Of a stretch of DNA of 64,000 nucleotides, positions 33,801-46,900 are shown one piece after another (the first letter of the stretch is position 1; each line of letters starts with the position of its first letter). The notes below the pieces were generated by a model. It was not told where the DNA came from. It saw only the letters and a list, made by a program, of their open reading frames with translations, and did not search any database. The translations under genes and the position numbers were made by a program. The stretch spans positions 9,098,526-9,162,525 of the forward strand of contig NC_132881.1 in NCBI RefSeq assembly GCF_030463535.1, given 5' to 3'. This DNA is from Salminus brasiliensis (taxonomy: Eukaryota > Chordata > Actinopteri > Characiformes > Bryconidae).

Positions 33801-34900
33801 TCGCTACTATCTTTCTGCAAGTGTGTAACAGGTTGGTGATCGTTCAGTTTCTATACATATATTGCCTTTTTGTTGTCTTACAGGCTTTCAGGACCAATGG
33901 CACCCCCTTCCTGATGATGCATACAGCCAACAAGGGTCTGTCCATTGCAACTGTGTGTGGCTCGCTATCAATCTGTCTCCAAGTGTGTAACAGGTAGGTG
34001 ATCATTCAGTTTCTATACATGTATTGACTTTCTGTTTTTTGTCTTACAGGTTTTTCGGACCGCATGAACCAAGGGTCTGTGCATCTGCAACTGTGTGTGA
34101 CTCGCTACTATCTGTCTGCAAGTGTGTAACAGGTAAGTGATCATTCAGTTTCTATACATGTATTGACTTTCCTTTTTTGTCTTACAGGTTTTTCGGACCA
34201 CATGAACCAAGGGTCTGTGCATCTGCAACTGTGTGTGACTCGCTAATATCTGTCTGCAAGTGTGTAACAGGTAAATGATCATTCAGTTTCTATACATGTA
34301 TTGACTTTCTTTTTTTGTCTTACAGGTTTTTCGGACCGCATGAACCAAGGGTCTTTCCATTGCCACTGTGTGTGTGGCGCGCTATCAATCTGTCTGCAAG
34401 TGTGTAACAGGTAAGTGATCATTCAGTTTCTATACATGTATTGACTTTCTTTTTTTGTTTTAAAGGTCTTTCGGAGCTCATGAACCAAGGGTCTGTGCAT
34501 CTGCAACTGTGTTTGACTCGCTACTATCTGTCTGCAAAAGTGTAACAGGTAAGTGATCATTCAGTTTCTATACATGTTTTGACTTTCTTTTTTTGTCGTA
34601 CAGGTTTTTCGGACCGCATGAACCAAGGGTCTGTGCATCTGCAACTGTGTGTGACTCGCTACTATCTTTCTGCAAGTGTGTAACAGGTTGGTGATCATTC
34701 AGTTTCTATACATATATTGCCTTTTTGTTGTCTTACAGGCTTTCAGGACCAATGGCTCCCCCCTTCCTGATGATGCATACAGCCAACAAGGGTCTGTCCA
34801 TTGCAACTGTGTGTGGCTCGCTATCAATCTGTTTGCAAGTGTGTAACAGGTAGGTGATCATTCAGTTTCTATACATGTATTGACTTTCTGTTTTTTGTCT
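18838..34900 (+). repeat. Left satellite domain with D units
   Basis: Mostly A, B and C units with D-type units whose exon-like parts start at 21393, 22250, 26557, 28385, 30068, 32035, 33029, 33884 and 34739. Where D units are regular they are 855-857 bp apart (five ordinary units plus one of 163 bp). The domain also holds an approximately 828-bp (six-unit) duplication anchored at 24221 and 25049, and an approximately 3.51-kb tandem duplication anchored at 26011 and 29522. Confidence 0.85.
25985..33006 (+). repeat. 3.51-kb tandem higher-order duplication
   Basis: Two neighbouring blocks (about 25985-29495 and 29496-33006) repeat the same series of unit variants 3511 bp apart, including the rare CATCTCTAACTGTGCTTGAC unit and the GTAGCGAGCTATC unit (27050 and 30561). 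Differences are few single-base changes and one or two added or lost units. Confidence 0.8.
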
Positions 34901-34999
34901 TACAGGTTTTTCGGACCGCATGAACCAAGGGTCTGTGCATCTGCAACTGTGTGTGACTCGCTACTATCTGTCTGCAAGTTTATAACAGGTTGGTGATCA

Positions 35000-37900
35000 T
35001 TCAGGTTCTGTACATGTATTGACTTTCTTTTTTTGTTTTAAAGGTTTTTCGAACCGCATGAACCAAGGGTCTTTCCATTGCCACTGTGTGTGTGGCTCGC
35101 TATCAATCTGTCTGCAAGTGTGTAACAGGTAGGTGATCATTCAGTTTCTATACATATTTTGACTTTCTTTTTTTTGTCTTACAGGTTTTTCGGACCACAT
35201 GAACAAGGGTCTGTGCATCTGCAACTGTGTGTGACTCGCTACTCTCTGTCTGCAAGTGTGTAACGGGTAGGTGATCATTCAGTTTCTATACATGTATTGA
35301 CTTTCTTTTTTTTTGTCTTAAAGGTCTTTCGGACCGCATGAACCAAGGGTCTGTGCATCTGCAACTGTGTTTGACTCGCTACTATCTGTTTGCAAGTGTG
35401 TAACAGGTAAGTGATCATTCAGTTTCTATACATGTATTGACTTTCTTTGTTTGTCTTATAGGTTTTTGAGTCCACATAAACCAAGGGTCTGTATATCTGC
35501 AACTGTGTGTGACTCGTTACCATCTGTCTGCAAGTGTGTAACAGGTAGGTGATCATTCAGTTTCTATACATGTATTGACTTTCTTTTTTTGTCTTACAGG
35601 TTTTTCGGACCACATGAACAAGGGTCTGTGCATCTGCAACTGTGTGTGACTCGCTACTCTCTGTCTGCAAGTGTGTAACGGGTAGGTGATCATTCAGTTT
35701 CTATACATGTATTGAGTTTCTTTTTTTGTCTGACAAGTTTTTTGGAACGCATGAACCAAGGGTCTTTCGAGTGCCACTGTGTGTGTGGCTCGCTATCTAT
35801 CTGTCTGCAAGTGTGTAACAGGTAGGGGATCATTCAGTTTCTATACATGTATTGACTTTCTTTGTTTGTCTTATCGGTTTTTCAGACCACATAAACCAAG
35901 GGTCTGTATATCTGCAAGTGTGTGACTCGTTACCAACTGTCTGCAAGTGTGTAACAGATAAGTGATAATTCAGTTTCTATACATGTATTGACTTTCTTTT
36001 TTTGTCGTACAGGTTTTTCGGACCGCATGAACCAAGGGTCTGTGCATCTGCAACTGTGTGTGACTCGCTACTATCTGTCTGCAAGTTTGTAACAGGTTGG
36101 AGATCATTCAGGTTCTGTAAATGTATTGACTTTCTTTTTTTGTCTTAAAGGTTTTTCGAACCGCATGAACCAAGGGTCTTTCCATTGCCACTGTGTGTGT
36201 GGCTCGCTATCAATCTCTCTGCAAGTGTGTAACAGGTAGGTGATCATTCAGTTTCTATACATGTATTGACTTTCTTTTTTTGTCTTACAGGTTTTTCGGA
36301 CCGCATGAACCAAGGGTCTGTGCATCTGCAACTATGTGTGACTCGCTACTATCTGTCTGCAAGTGTGTAACAGGTAAGTGATCATTCAGTTTCTATACAT
36401 GTATTGACTTTCTTTGTTTGTCTTATAGGTTTTTCAGACCACATAAACCAAGGGTCTGTATATCTGCAACTGTGTGTGACTCGTTACCATCTGTCTGCAA
36501 GTGTGTAACAGGTAGGTGATCATTCAGTTTCTATACATTTATTGACTTTCTTTTTTTGTCTTACAGGTTTTTCGGACCACATGAACAAGGGTCTGTGCAT
36601 CTGCAACTGTGTGTGACTCGCTACTCTCTGTCTGCAAGTGTGTAACAGGTAGGTGATCATTCAGTTTCTATACATGTATTGACTTTCTTTTTTTGTCTTA
36701 CAGGTTTTTCGGACCGCATGAACCAAGGGTCTGTGCATCTGCAACTATGTGTGACTCGCTACTATCTGTCTGCAAGTGTGTAACAGGTAAGTGATCATTC
36801 AGTTTCTATACATGTATTGACTTTCTTTGTTTGTCTTATAGGTTTTTCAGACCACATAAACCAAGGGTCTGTATATCTGCAACTGTGTGTGACTCGTTAC
36901 CATCTGTCTGCAAGTGTGTAACAGGTAGGTGATCATTCAGTTTCTATACATTTATTGACTTTCTTTTTTTGTCTTACAGGTTTTTCGGACCACATGAACA
37001 AGGGTCTGTGCATCTGCAACTGTGTGTGACTCGCTACTCTCTGTCTGCAAGTGTGTAACAGGTAGGTGATCATTCAGTTTCTATACATGTATTGAGTTTC
37101 TTTTTTTGTCTTACAGGTTTTACGGACCTCATGAACCAAGGGTCTTTCGAGTGCCACTGTGTGTGTGGTGCGCTATCAATCTTTCTGCAAGTGTGTAACA
37201 GGTAGGTGATCATTCAGTTTCTATACATGTATTGACTTTCTTTTTTTGTCTTACAGGTTTTTTGGACCACATAAACCAAGGGTCTGTGCATCTGCAACTG
37301 TGTTTGACTCGCTACTATCTGTCTGCAAGTGTGTAACAGGTAAGTGATCATTCAGTTTCTATACATGTATTGACTTTCTTTTTTGTCTTACAGGTTTTTC
37401 GGACTACATGATCCAAGCGTCTGTGCATCTGCAACTGTGTGTGACTCGCTACTCTCTGTCTGCAAGTGTGTAACAGGTAGGTGATCATTCAGTTTCTATA
37501 CAAGTTTTTACTTTCTTTCTTTGTCTTAAAGGTCTTTTGGACCACATGAACCAAGGGTCTGTGCATCTGCAACTGTGTGTGACTCGCTACTATCTGTCTG
37601 CAAGTGTGTAACAGGTAAGTGATCATTCAGTTTCTATACATGTATTGACTTTCCTTTTTTGTCTTACAGGTTTTGCGGACCGCATGGACCAAGGGTCTTT
37701 CCATTGCCACTGTGTGTGGCGCGCTATCAATCTGTCTGCAAGTGTGTAACAGGTAGGTGATCATTCAGTTTCTATACATGTATTGACTTTCTTTTTTTGT
37801 CTTACAGGTTTTTCGGACCGCATGAACCAAGGGTCTGTATATCTGCAACTCTGTGACTCGCTACTATCTGTCTGCAAGTGTGTAACAGGTAAGTGATTAT

Positions 37901-40900
37901 TCAGTTTCTATACATGTATTGACTTTCTTTTTTTTCTTACAGATTTTTCAGACCGCATGAACTAAGGGTCTGTGCATCTGCAACTGTGTTACTCGCTACT
38001 ATCTGTATGCAAGTGTGTTACAGGTACGTGATCATTCAGTTTCTATACATGTATTGACTTTCTTCTTTTTGTGTTACAGGTTTTTCGGACTGCATGAACC
38101 AAGGGTCTCTGCATCTGCAACTGTGTTTGACTCGCTACTATCTGTCTGCAAGTGTGTAACAGGTAGGTGATCATTCAGTTTCTATACATGTATTGACTTT
38201 CTTTTTTTGTCTTACAGGTTTTTCGGACCGCATGGACCAAGGGTCTTTCCATTGCCACTGTGTGTGGCGCGCTATCAATCTGTCTGCAAGTGTGTAACAG
38301 GTAGGTGATCATTCAGTTTCTATACATGTATTGACTTTCTTTTTTTGTCTTACAGGTTTTTCGGACCGCATGAACCAAGGGTCTGTATATCTGCAACTGT
38401 GCGACTCGCTACTATCTGTCTGCAAGTGTGTAACAGGTTGGTGATCATTCAGTTTCTATACATGTATTGACTTTCTTTTTTTTCTTACAGGTTTTTCGGA
38501 CCGCATGAACTAAGGGTCTGTGCATCTGCAACTGTGTGTAACTCGCTACTATCTGTCTGCAAGTGTGTAACAGGTAGGTGATCATTCAGTTTCTATACAT
38601 GTATTTACTTTCTTTTTTTGTCTTACAGGTTTTTCCGACCACATGATCCAAGGGTCTGTGCATCTCCAACTGTGTGTGACTCGCTACTATCTGTCTGCAA
38701 GTGTGTAACAGGTAGGTGATCATTCAGTTTCTATACATGTGTTGACTTTCTTTTTTTTGTCTTACAGGTTTTTCGGCCCGCATGAACCAAGGGTCTGTGC
38801 ATCTGCAACTGTGTGTGACTCGCTACTATCTGTCTGCAAGTGTGAAACAGGTTGGTGATCATTCAGTTTCTATACATATATTGACTTTCTTTTTTTTGTC
38901 TTAAAGGTCTTTCGGACCGCATGAATCAAGGGTCTGTGCATCCGCAACTGTGTTTGACTCGCTACTATCTGTCTGCAAGTGTGTAACAGGTAGGTGATCA
39001 TTAAGTTTCTATACATGTATTGACGTTCTTTTTTTGTCTTACAGGTTTTTCCGAACACATGAACCAAGGGTCTGTGCATCTGCAACTGTGTGTGTGGCTC
39101 GCTATCAATCTGTCTGCAAGTGTGTAACAGGTAGGTGATCATTCAGTTTCTATACATGTATTGACTTTCTTTTTTTGTCTTACAGGTTTTTCGGACCGCA
39201 TGAACCAAGGGTCTGTATATCTGCAACTCTGTGACTCGCTACTATCTGTCTGCAAGTGTGTAACAGGTAAGTGATTATTCAGTTTCTATACATGTATTGA
39301 CTTTCTTTTTTTTCTTACAGATTTTTCAGACCGCATGAACTAAGGGTCTGTGCATCTGCAACTGTGTTACTCGCTACTATCTGTATGCAAGTGTGTTACA
39401 GGTACGTGATCATTCAGTTTCTATACATGTATTGACTTTCTTCTTTTTGTGTTACAGGTTTTTCGGACTGCATGAACCAAGGGTCTCTGCATCTGCAACT
39501 GTGTTTGACTCGCTACTATCTGTCTGCAAGTGTGTAACAGGTAGGTGATCATTCAGTTTCTATACATGTATTGACTTTCTTTTTTTGTCTTACAGGTTTT
39601 TCGGACCGCATGGACCAAGGGTCTTTCCATTGCCACTGTGTGTGGCGCGCTATCAATCTGTCTGCAAGTGTGTAACAGGTAGGTGATCATTCAGTTTCTA
39701 TACATGTATTGACTTTCTTTTTTTGTCTTACAGGTTTTTCGGACCGCATGAACCAAGGGTCTGTATATCTGCAACTGTGTGACTCGCTACTATCTGTCTG
39801 CAAGTGTGTAACAGGTAATTGATTATTCAGTTTCTGTACATGTATTGACTTTCTTTTTTTTCTTACAGATTTTTCAGACCGCATGAACTAAGGGTCTGTG
39901 CATCTGCAACTGTGTGTGACTCGCTACTATCTGTCTGCAAGTGTGTAACAGGTTGGTGATCATTCAGTTTCTATACATGTTTTGACTTTCTTTTTTTGTC
40001 ATATAGATTTTTCGGACCACATGAACCAAGGGTCTGTGCATCTGCAACTGTGTGTGACTCGCTAATATCTGTCTGCAAGTGTGTAACAGGTAAGTGATCA
40101 TTCAGTTTCTATACATGTATTGACTTTCTTTTTTTTCTTACAGGTTTTTCGGACCGCATGAACTAAGGGTCTGTGCATCTGCAACTGTGTGTAACTCGCT
40201 ACTATCTGTCTGCAAGTGTGTAACAGGTAGGTGATCATTCAGTTTCTATACATGTATTTACTTTCTTTTTTTGTGTTACAGGTTTTTCCGACCACATGAT
40301 CCAAGGGTCTGTGCATCTCCAACTGTGTGTGACTCGCTACTATCTGTCTGCAAGTGTGTAACAGGTAGGTGATCATTCAGTTTCTATACATGTGTTGACT
40401 TTCTTTTTTTTGTCTTACAGGTTTTTCGGCCCGCATGAACCAAGGGTCTGTGCATCTGCAACTGTGTGTGACTCGCTACTATCTGTCTGCAAGTGTGTAA
40501 CAGGTTGGTGATCATTCAGTTTCTATACATATATTGACTTTCTTTTTTTTGTCTTAAAGGTCTTTCGGACCGCATGAATCAAGGGTCTGTGCATACGCAA
40601 CTGTGTTTGACTCGCTACTATCTGTCTGCAAGTGTGTAACAGGTAGGTGATCATTAAGTTTCTATACATGTATTGACGTTCTTTTTTTGTCTTACAGGTT
40701 TTTCCGAACACATGAACCAAGGGTCTGTGCATCTGCAACTGTGTGTGTGGCTCGCTATCAATCTCTCTGCAAGTGTGTAACAGGTAGGTGATCATTAAGT
40801 TTCTATACATGTATTGACTTTCTTTTTTTGTCTTACAGGTTTTTCCGAACACATGAACCAAGGGTCTGTGCATCTGCAACTGTGTGTGACTCGCTACTAT

Positions 40901-43900
40901 CTGTCTGCAAGTGTGTAATAGGTAAGTGATCATTCAGTTTCTATACATGTATTGACTTTCTTTGTTTGTCTTGTAGGTTTTTCACACCACATAAACCAAG
41001 GGTCTGTATATCTGCAACTGTGTGTGACTCGTTACCATCTGTCTGCAAGTGTGTAACAGATAAGTGATCATTCAGTTTCTATACATGTATTGACTTTCTT
41101 TTTTTTGACTTACAGGTTTTTCAGACCACATAAACCAAGGGTCTGTGCATCTGCAACTGTGTTTGACTCGCTACTATTTGTCTGCAAGTGTGTAACAGGT
41201 TGGTGATCATTCGGTTTCTATACATGTATTGACTTTCTTTTTTTGTCTTACAGGTTTTTCGGACCGCATGAACCAAGGGTCTTTCCATTGCCACTGTGTG
41301 TGTGGCTCGCTATCAATCTGTCTGCAAGTGTGTAACAGGTAGGTGATCATTCAGTTTCTATACATGTATTGACTTTCTTTTTTTGTCTTACAGGTTTTTC
41401 GGACCGCATGAACCAAGGGTCTGTATATCTGCAACTCTGTGACTCGCTACTATCTGTCTGCAAGTGTGTAACAGGTAAGTGATTATTCAGTTTCTATACA
41501 TGTATTGACTTTCTTTTTTTTCTTACAGATTTTTCAGACCGCATGAACTAAGGGTCTGTGCATCTGCAACTGTGTTACTCGCTACTATCTGTATGCAAGT
41601 GTGTTACAGGTACGTGATCATTCAGTTTCTATACATGTATTGACTTTCTTCTTTTTGTGTTACAGGTTTTTCGGACTGCATGAACCAAGGGTCTCTGCAT
41701 CTGCAACTGTGTTTGACTCGCTACTATCTGTCTGCAAGTGTGTAACAGGTAGGTGATCATTCAGTTTCTATACATGTATTGACTTTCTTTTTTTGTCTTA
41801 CAGGTTTTTCGGACCGCATGGACCAAGGGTCTTTCCATTGCCACTGTGTGTGGCGCGCTATCAATCTGTCTGCAAGTGTGTAACAGGTAGGTGATCATTC
41901 AGTTTCTATACATGTATTGACTTTCTTTTTTTGTCTAACAGGTTTTTCGGACCGCATGAACCAAGGGTCTGTATATCTGCAACTGTGTGACTCGCTACTA
42001 TCTGTCTGCAAGTGTGTAACAGGTAATTGATTATTCAGTTTCTGTACATGTATTGACTTTCTTTTTTTTCTTACAGATTTTTCAGACCGCATGAACTAAG
42101 GGTCTGTGCATCTGCAACTGTGTGTGACTCGCTACTATCTGTCTGCAAGTGTGTAACAGGTTGGTGATCATTCAGTTTCTATACATGTTTTGACTTTCTT
42201 TTTTTGTCATATAGATTTTTCGGACCACATGAACCAAGGGTCTGTGCATCTGCAACTGTGTGTGACTCGCTAATATCTGTCTGCAAGTGTGTAACAGGTA
42301 AGTGATCATTCAGTTTCTATACATGTATTGACTTTCTTTTTTTTCTTACAGGTTTTTCGGACCGCATGAACTAAGGGTCTGTGCATCTGCAACTGTGTGT
42401 AACTCGCTACTATCTGTCTGCAAGTGTGTAACAGGTAGGTGATCATTCAGTTTCTATACATGTATTTACTTTCTTTTTTTGTCTTACAGGTTTTTCCGAC
42501 CACATGATCCAAGGGTCTGTGCATCTCCAACTGTGTGTGACTCGCTACTATCTGTCTGCAAGTGTGTAACAGGTAGGTGATCATTCAGTTTCTATACATG
42601 TGTTGACTTTCTTTTTTTTGTCTTACAGGTTTTTCGGCCCGCATGAACCAAGGGTCTGTGCATCTGCAACTGTGTGTGACTCGCTACTATCTGTCTGCAA
42701 GTGTGTAACAGGTTGGTGATCATTCAGTTTCTATACATATATTGACTTTCTTTTTTTTGTCTTAAAGGTCTTTCGGACCGCATGAATCAAGGGTCTGTGC
42801 ATCCGCAACTGTGTTTGACTCGCTACTATCTGTCTGCAAGTGTGTAACAGGTAGGTGATCATTAAGTTTCTATACATGTATTGACGTTCTTTTTTTGTCT
42901 TACAGGTTTTTCCGAACACATGAACCAAGGGTCTGTGCATCTGCAACTGTGTGTGTGGCTCGCTATCAATCTCTCTGCAAGTGTGTAACAGGTAGGTGAT
43001 CATTCAGTTTCTATACATGTATTGACTTTCTTTTTTTGTCTAACAGGTTTTTCGGACCGCATGAACCAAGGGTCTGTATATCTGCAACTGTGTGACTCGC
43101 TACTATCTGTCTGCAAGTGTGTAACAGGTAATTGATTATTCAGTTTCTGTACATGTATTGACTTTCTTTTTTTTCTTACAGATTTTTCAGACCGCATGAA
43201 CTAAGGGTCTGTGCATCTGCAACTGTGTGTGACTCGCTACTATCTGTCTGCAAGTGTGTAACAGGTTGGTGATCATTCAGTTTCTATACATGTTTTGACT
43301 TTCTTTTTTTGTCATATAGATTTTTCGGACCACATGAACCAAGGGTCTGTGCATCTGCAACTGTGTGTGACTCGCTAATATCTGTCTGCAAGTGTGTAAC
43401 AGGTAAGTGATCATTCAGTTTCTATACATGTATTGACTTTCTTTTTTTTCTTACAGGTTTTTCGGACCGCATGAACTAAGGGTCTGTGCATCTGCAACTG
43501 TGTGTAACTCGCTACTATCTGTCTGCAAGTGTGTAACAGGTAGGTGATCATTCAGTTTCTATACATGTATTTACTTTCTTTTTTTGTCTTACAGGTTTTT
43601 CCGACCACATGATCCAAGGGTCTGTGCATCTCCAACTGTGTGTGACTCGCTACTATCTGTCTGCAAGTGTGTAACAGGTAGGTGATCATTCAGTTTCTAT
43701 ACATGTGTTGACTTTCTTTTTTTTGTCTTACAGGTTTTTCGGCCCGCATGAACCAAGGGTCTGTGCATCTGCAACTGTGTGTGACTCGCTACTATCTGTC
43801 TGCAAGTGTGTAACAGGTTGGTGATCATTCAGTTTCTATACATATATTGACTTTCTTTTTTTTGTCTTAAAGGTCTTTCGGACCGCATGAATCAAGGGTC

Positions 43901-46900
43901 TGTGCATCCGCAACTGTGTTTGACTCGCTACTATCTGTCTGCAAGTGTGTAACAGGTAGGTGATCATTAAGTTTCTATACATGTATTGACGTTCTTTTTT
44001 TGTCTTACAGGTTTTTCCGAACACATGAACCAAGGGTCTGTGCATCTGCAACTGTGTGTGTGGCTCGCTATCAATCTCTCTGCAAGTGTGTAACAGGTAG
44101 GTGATCATTAAGTTTCTATACATGTATTGACTTTCTTTTTTTGTCTTACAGGTTTTTCCGAACACATGAACCAAGGGTCTGTGCATCTGCAACTGTGTGT
44201 GACTCGCTACTATCTGTCTGCAAGTGTGTAATAGGTAAGTGATCATTCAGTTTCTATACATGTATTGACTTTCTTTGTTTGTCTTGTAGGTTTTTCACAC
44301 CACATAAACCAAGGGTCTGTATATCTGCAACTGTGTGTGACTCGTTACCATCTGTCTGCAAGTGTGTAACAGATAAGTGATCATTCAGTTTCTATACATG
44401 TATTGACTTTCTTTTTTTTGACTTACAGGTTTTTCAGACCACATAAACCAAGGGTCTGTGCATCTGCAACTGTGTTTGACTCGCTACTATTTGTCTGCAA
44501 GTGTGTAACAGGTTGGTGATCATTCGGTTTCTATACATGTATTGACTTTCTTTTTTTGTCTTACAGGTTTTTCGGACCGCATGAACCAAGGGTCTTTCCA
44601 TTGCCACTGTGTGTGTGGCTCGCTATCAATCTGTCTGCAAGTGTGTAACAGGTAGGTGATCATTCAGTTTCTATACATGTATTGACTTTCTTTTTTTGTC
44701 TTACAGGTTTTTCGGACCGCATGAACCAAGGGTCTGTATATCTGCAACTCTGTGACTCGCTACTATCTGTCTGCAAGTGTGTAACAGGTAAGTGATTATT
44801 CAGTTTCTATACATGTATTGACTTTCTTTTTTTTCTTACAGATTTTTCAGACCGCATGAACTAAGGGTCTGTGCATCTGCAACTGTGTTACTCGCTACTA
44901 TCTGTATGCAAGTGTGTTACAGGTACGTGATCATTCAGTTTCTATACATGTATTGACTTTCTTCTTTTTGTGTTACAGGTTTTTCGGACTGCATGAACCA
45001 AGGGTCTCTGCATCTGCAACTGTGTTTGACTCGCTACTATCTGTCTGCAAGTGTGTAACAGGTAGGTGATCATTCAGTTTCTATACATGTATTGACTTTC
45101 TTTTTTTGTCTTACAGGTTTTTCGGACCGCATGGACCAAGGGTCTTTCCATTGCCACTGTGTGTGGCGCGCTATCAATCTGTCTGCAAGTGTGTAACAGG
45201 TAGGTGATCATTCAGTTTCTATACATGTATTGACTTTCTTTTTTTGTCTAACAGGTTTTTCGGACCGCATGAACCAAGGGTCTGTATATCTGCAACTGTG
45301 TGACTCGCTACTATCTGTCTGCAAGTGTGTAACAGGTAATTGATTATTCAGTTTCTGTACATGTATTGACTTTCTTTTTTTTCTTACAGATTTTTCAGAC
45401 CGCATGAACTAAGGGTCTGTGCATCTGCAACTGTGTGTGACTCGCTACTATCTGTCTGCAAGTGTGTAACAGGTTGGTGATCATTCAGTTTCTATACATG
45501 TTTTGACTTTCTTTTTTTGTCATGTAGATTTTTCGGACCACATGAACCAAGGGTCTGTGCATCTGCAACTGTGTGTGACTCGCTAATATCTGTCTGCAAG
45601 TGTGTAACAGGTAAGTGATCATTCAGTTTCTATACATGTATTGACTTTCTTTTTTTTCTTACAGGTTTTTCGGACCGCATGAACTAAGGGTCTGTGCATC
45701 TGCAACTGTGTGTAACTCGCTACTATCTGTCTGCAAGTGTGTAACAGGTAGGTGATCATTCAGTTTCTATACATGTATTTACTTTCTTTTTTTGTCTTAC
45801 AGGTTTTTCCGACCACATGATCCAAGGGTCTGTGCATCTCCAACTGTGTGTGACTCGCTACTATCTGTCTGCAAGTGTGTAACAGGTAGGTGATCATTCA
45901 GTTTCTATACATGTGTTGACTTTCTTTTTTTTGTCTTACAGGTTTTTCGGCCCGCATGAACCAAGGGTCTGTGCATCTGCAACTGTGTGTGACTCGCTAC
46001 TATCTGTCTGCAAGTGTGTAACAGGTTGGTGATGATTCAGTTTCTATACATATATTGACTTTCTTTTTTTTGTCTTAAAGGTCTTTCGGACCGCATGAAT
46101 CAAGGGTCTGTGCATCCGCAACTGTGTTTGACTCGCTACTATCTGTCTGCAAGTGTGTAACAGGTAGGTGATCATTAAGTTTCTATACATGTATTGACGT
46201 TCTTTTTTTGTCTTACAGGTTTTTCCGAACACATGAACCAAGGGTCTGTGCATCTGCAACTGTGTGTGTGGCTCGCTATCAATCTCTCTGCAAGTGTGTA
46301 ACAGGTAGGTGATCATTAAGTTTCTATACATGTATTGAATTCTTTTTTTGTCTTACAGGTTTTTCCGAACACATGAACCAAGGGTCTGTGCATCTGCAAC
46401 TGTGTGTGACTCGCTACTATCTGTCTGCAAGTGTGTAACAGGTAAGTGATCATTCAGTTTCTATACATGTATTGACTTTCTTTGTTTGTCTTGTAGGTTT
46501 TTCACACCACATAAACCAAGGGTCTGTATATCTGCAACTGTGTGTGACTCGTTACCATCTGTCTGCAAGTGTGTAACAGATAAGTGATCATTCAGTTTCT
46601 ATACATGTATTGACTTTCTTTTTTTTGACTTACAGGTTTTTCAGACCACATAAACCAAGGGTCTGTGCATCTGCAACTGTGTTTGACTCGCTACTATTTG
46701 TCTGCAAGTGTGTAACAGGTTGGTGATCATTCGGTTTCTATACATGTATTGACTTTCTTTTTTTGTCTTACAGGTTTTTCGGACCGCATGAACCAAGGGT
46801 CTTTCCATTGCCACTGTGTGTGTGGCTCGCTATCAATCTGTCTGCAAGTGTGTAACAGGTAGGTGATCATTCAGTTTCTATACATGTATTGACTTTCTTT

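Noticed and set aside
39687-44246. Minus-strand frames of 65-136 codons rich in Lys/Thr
   Set aside because: Antisense reading of the satellite, identical at every higher-order copy, and opened by a single-base variant.
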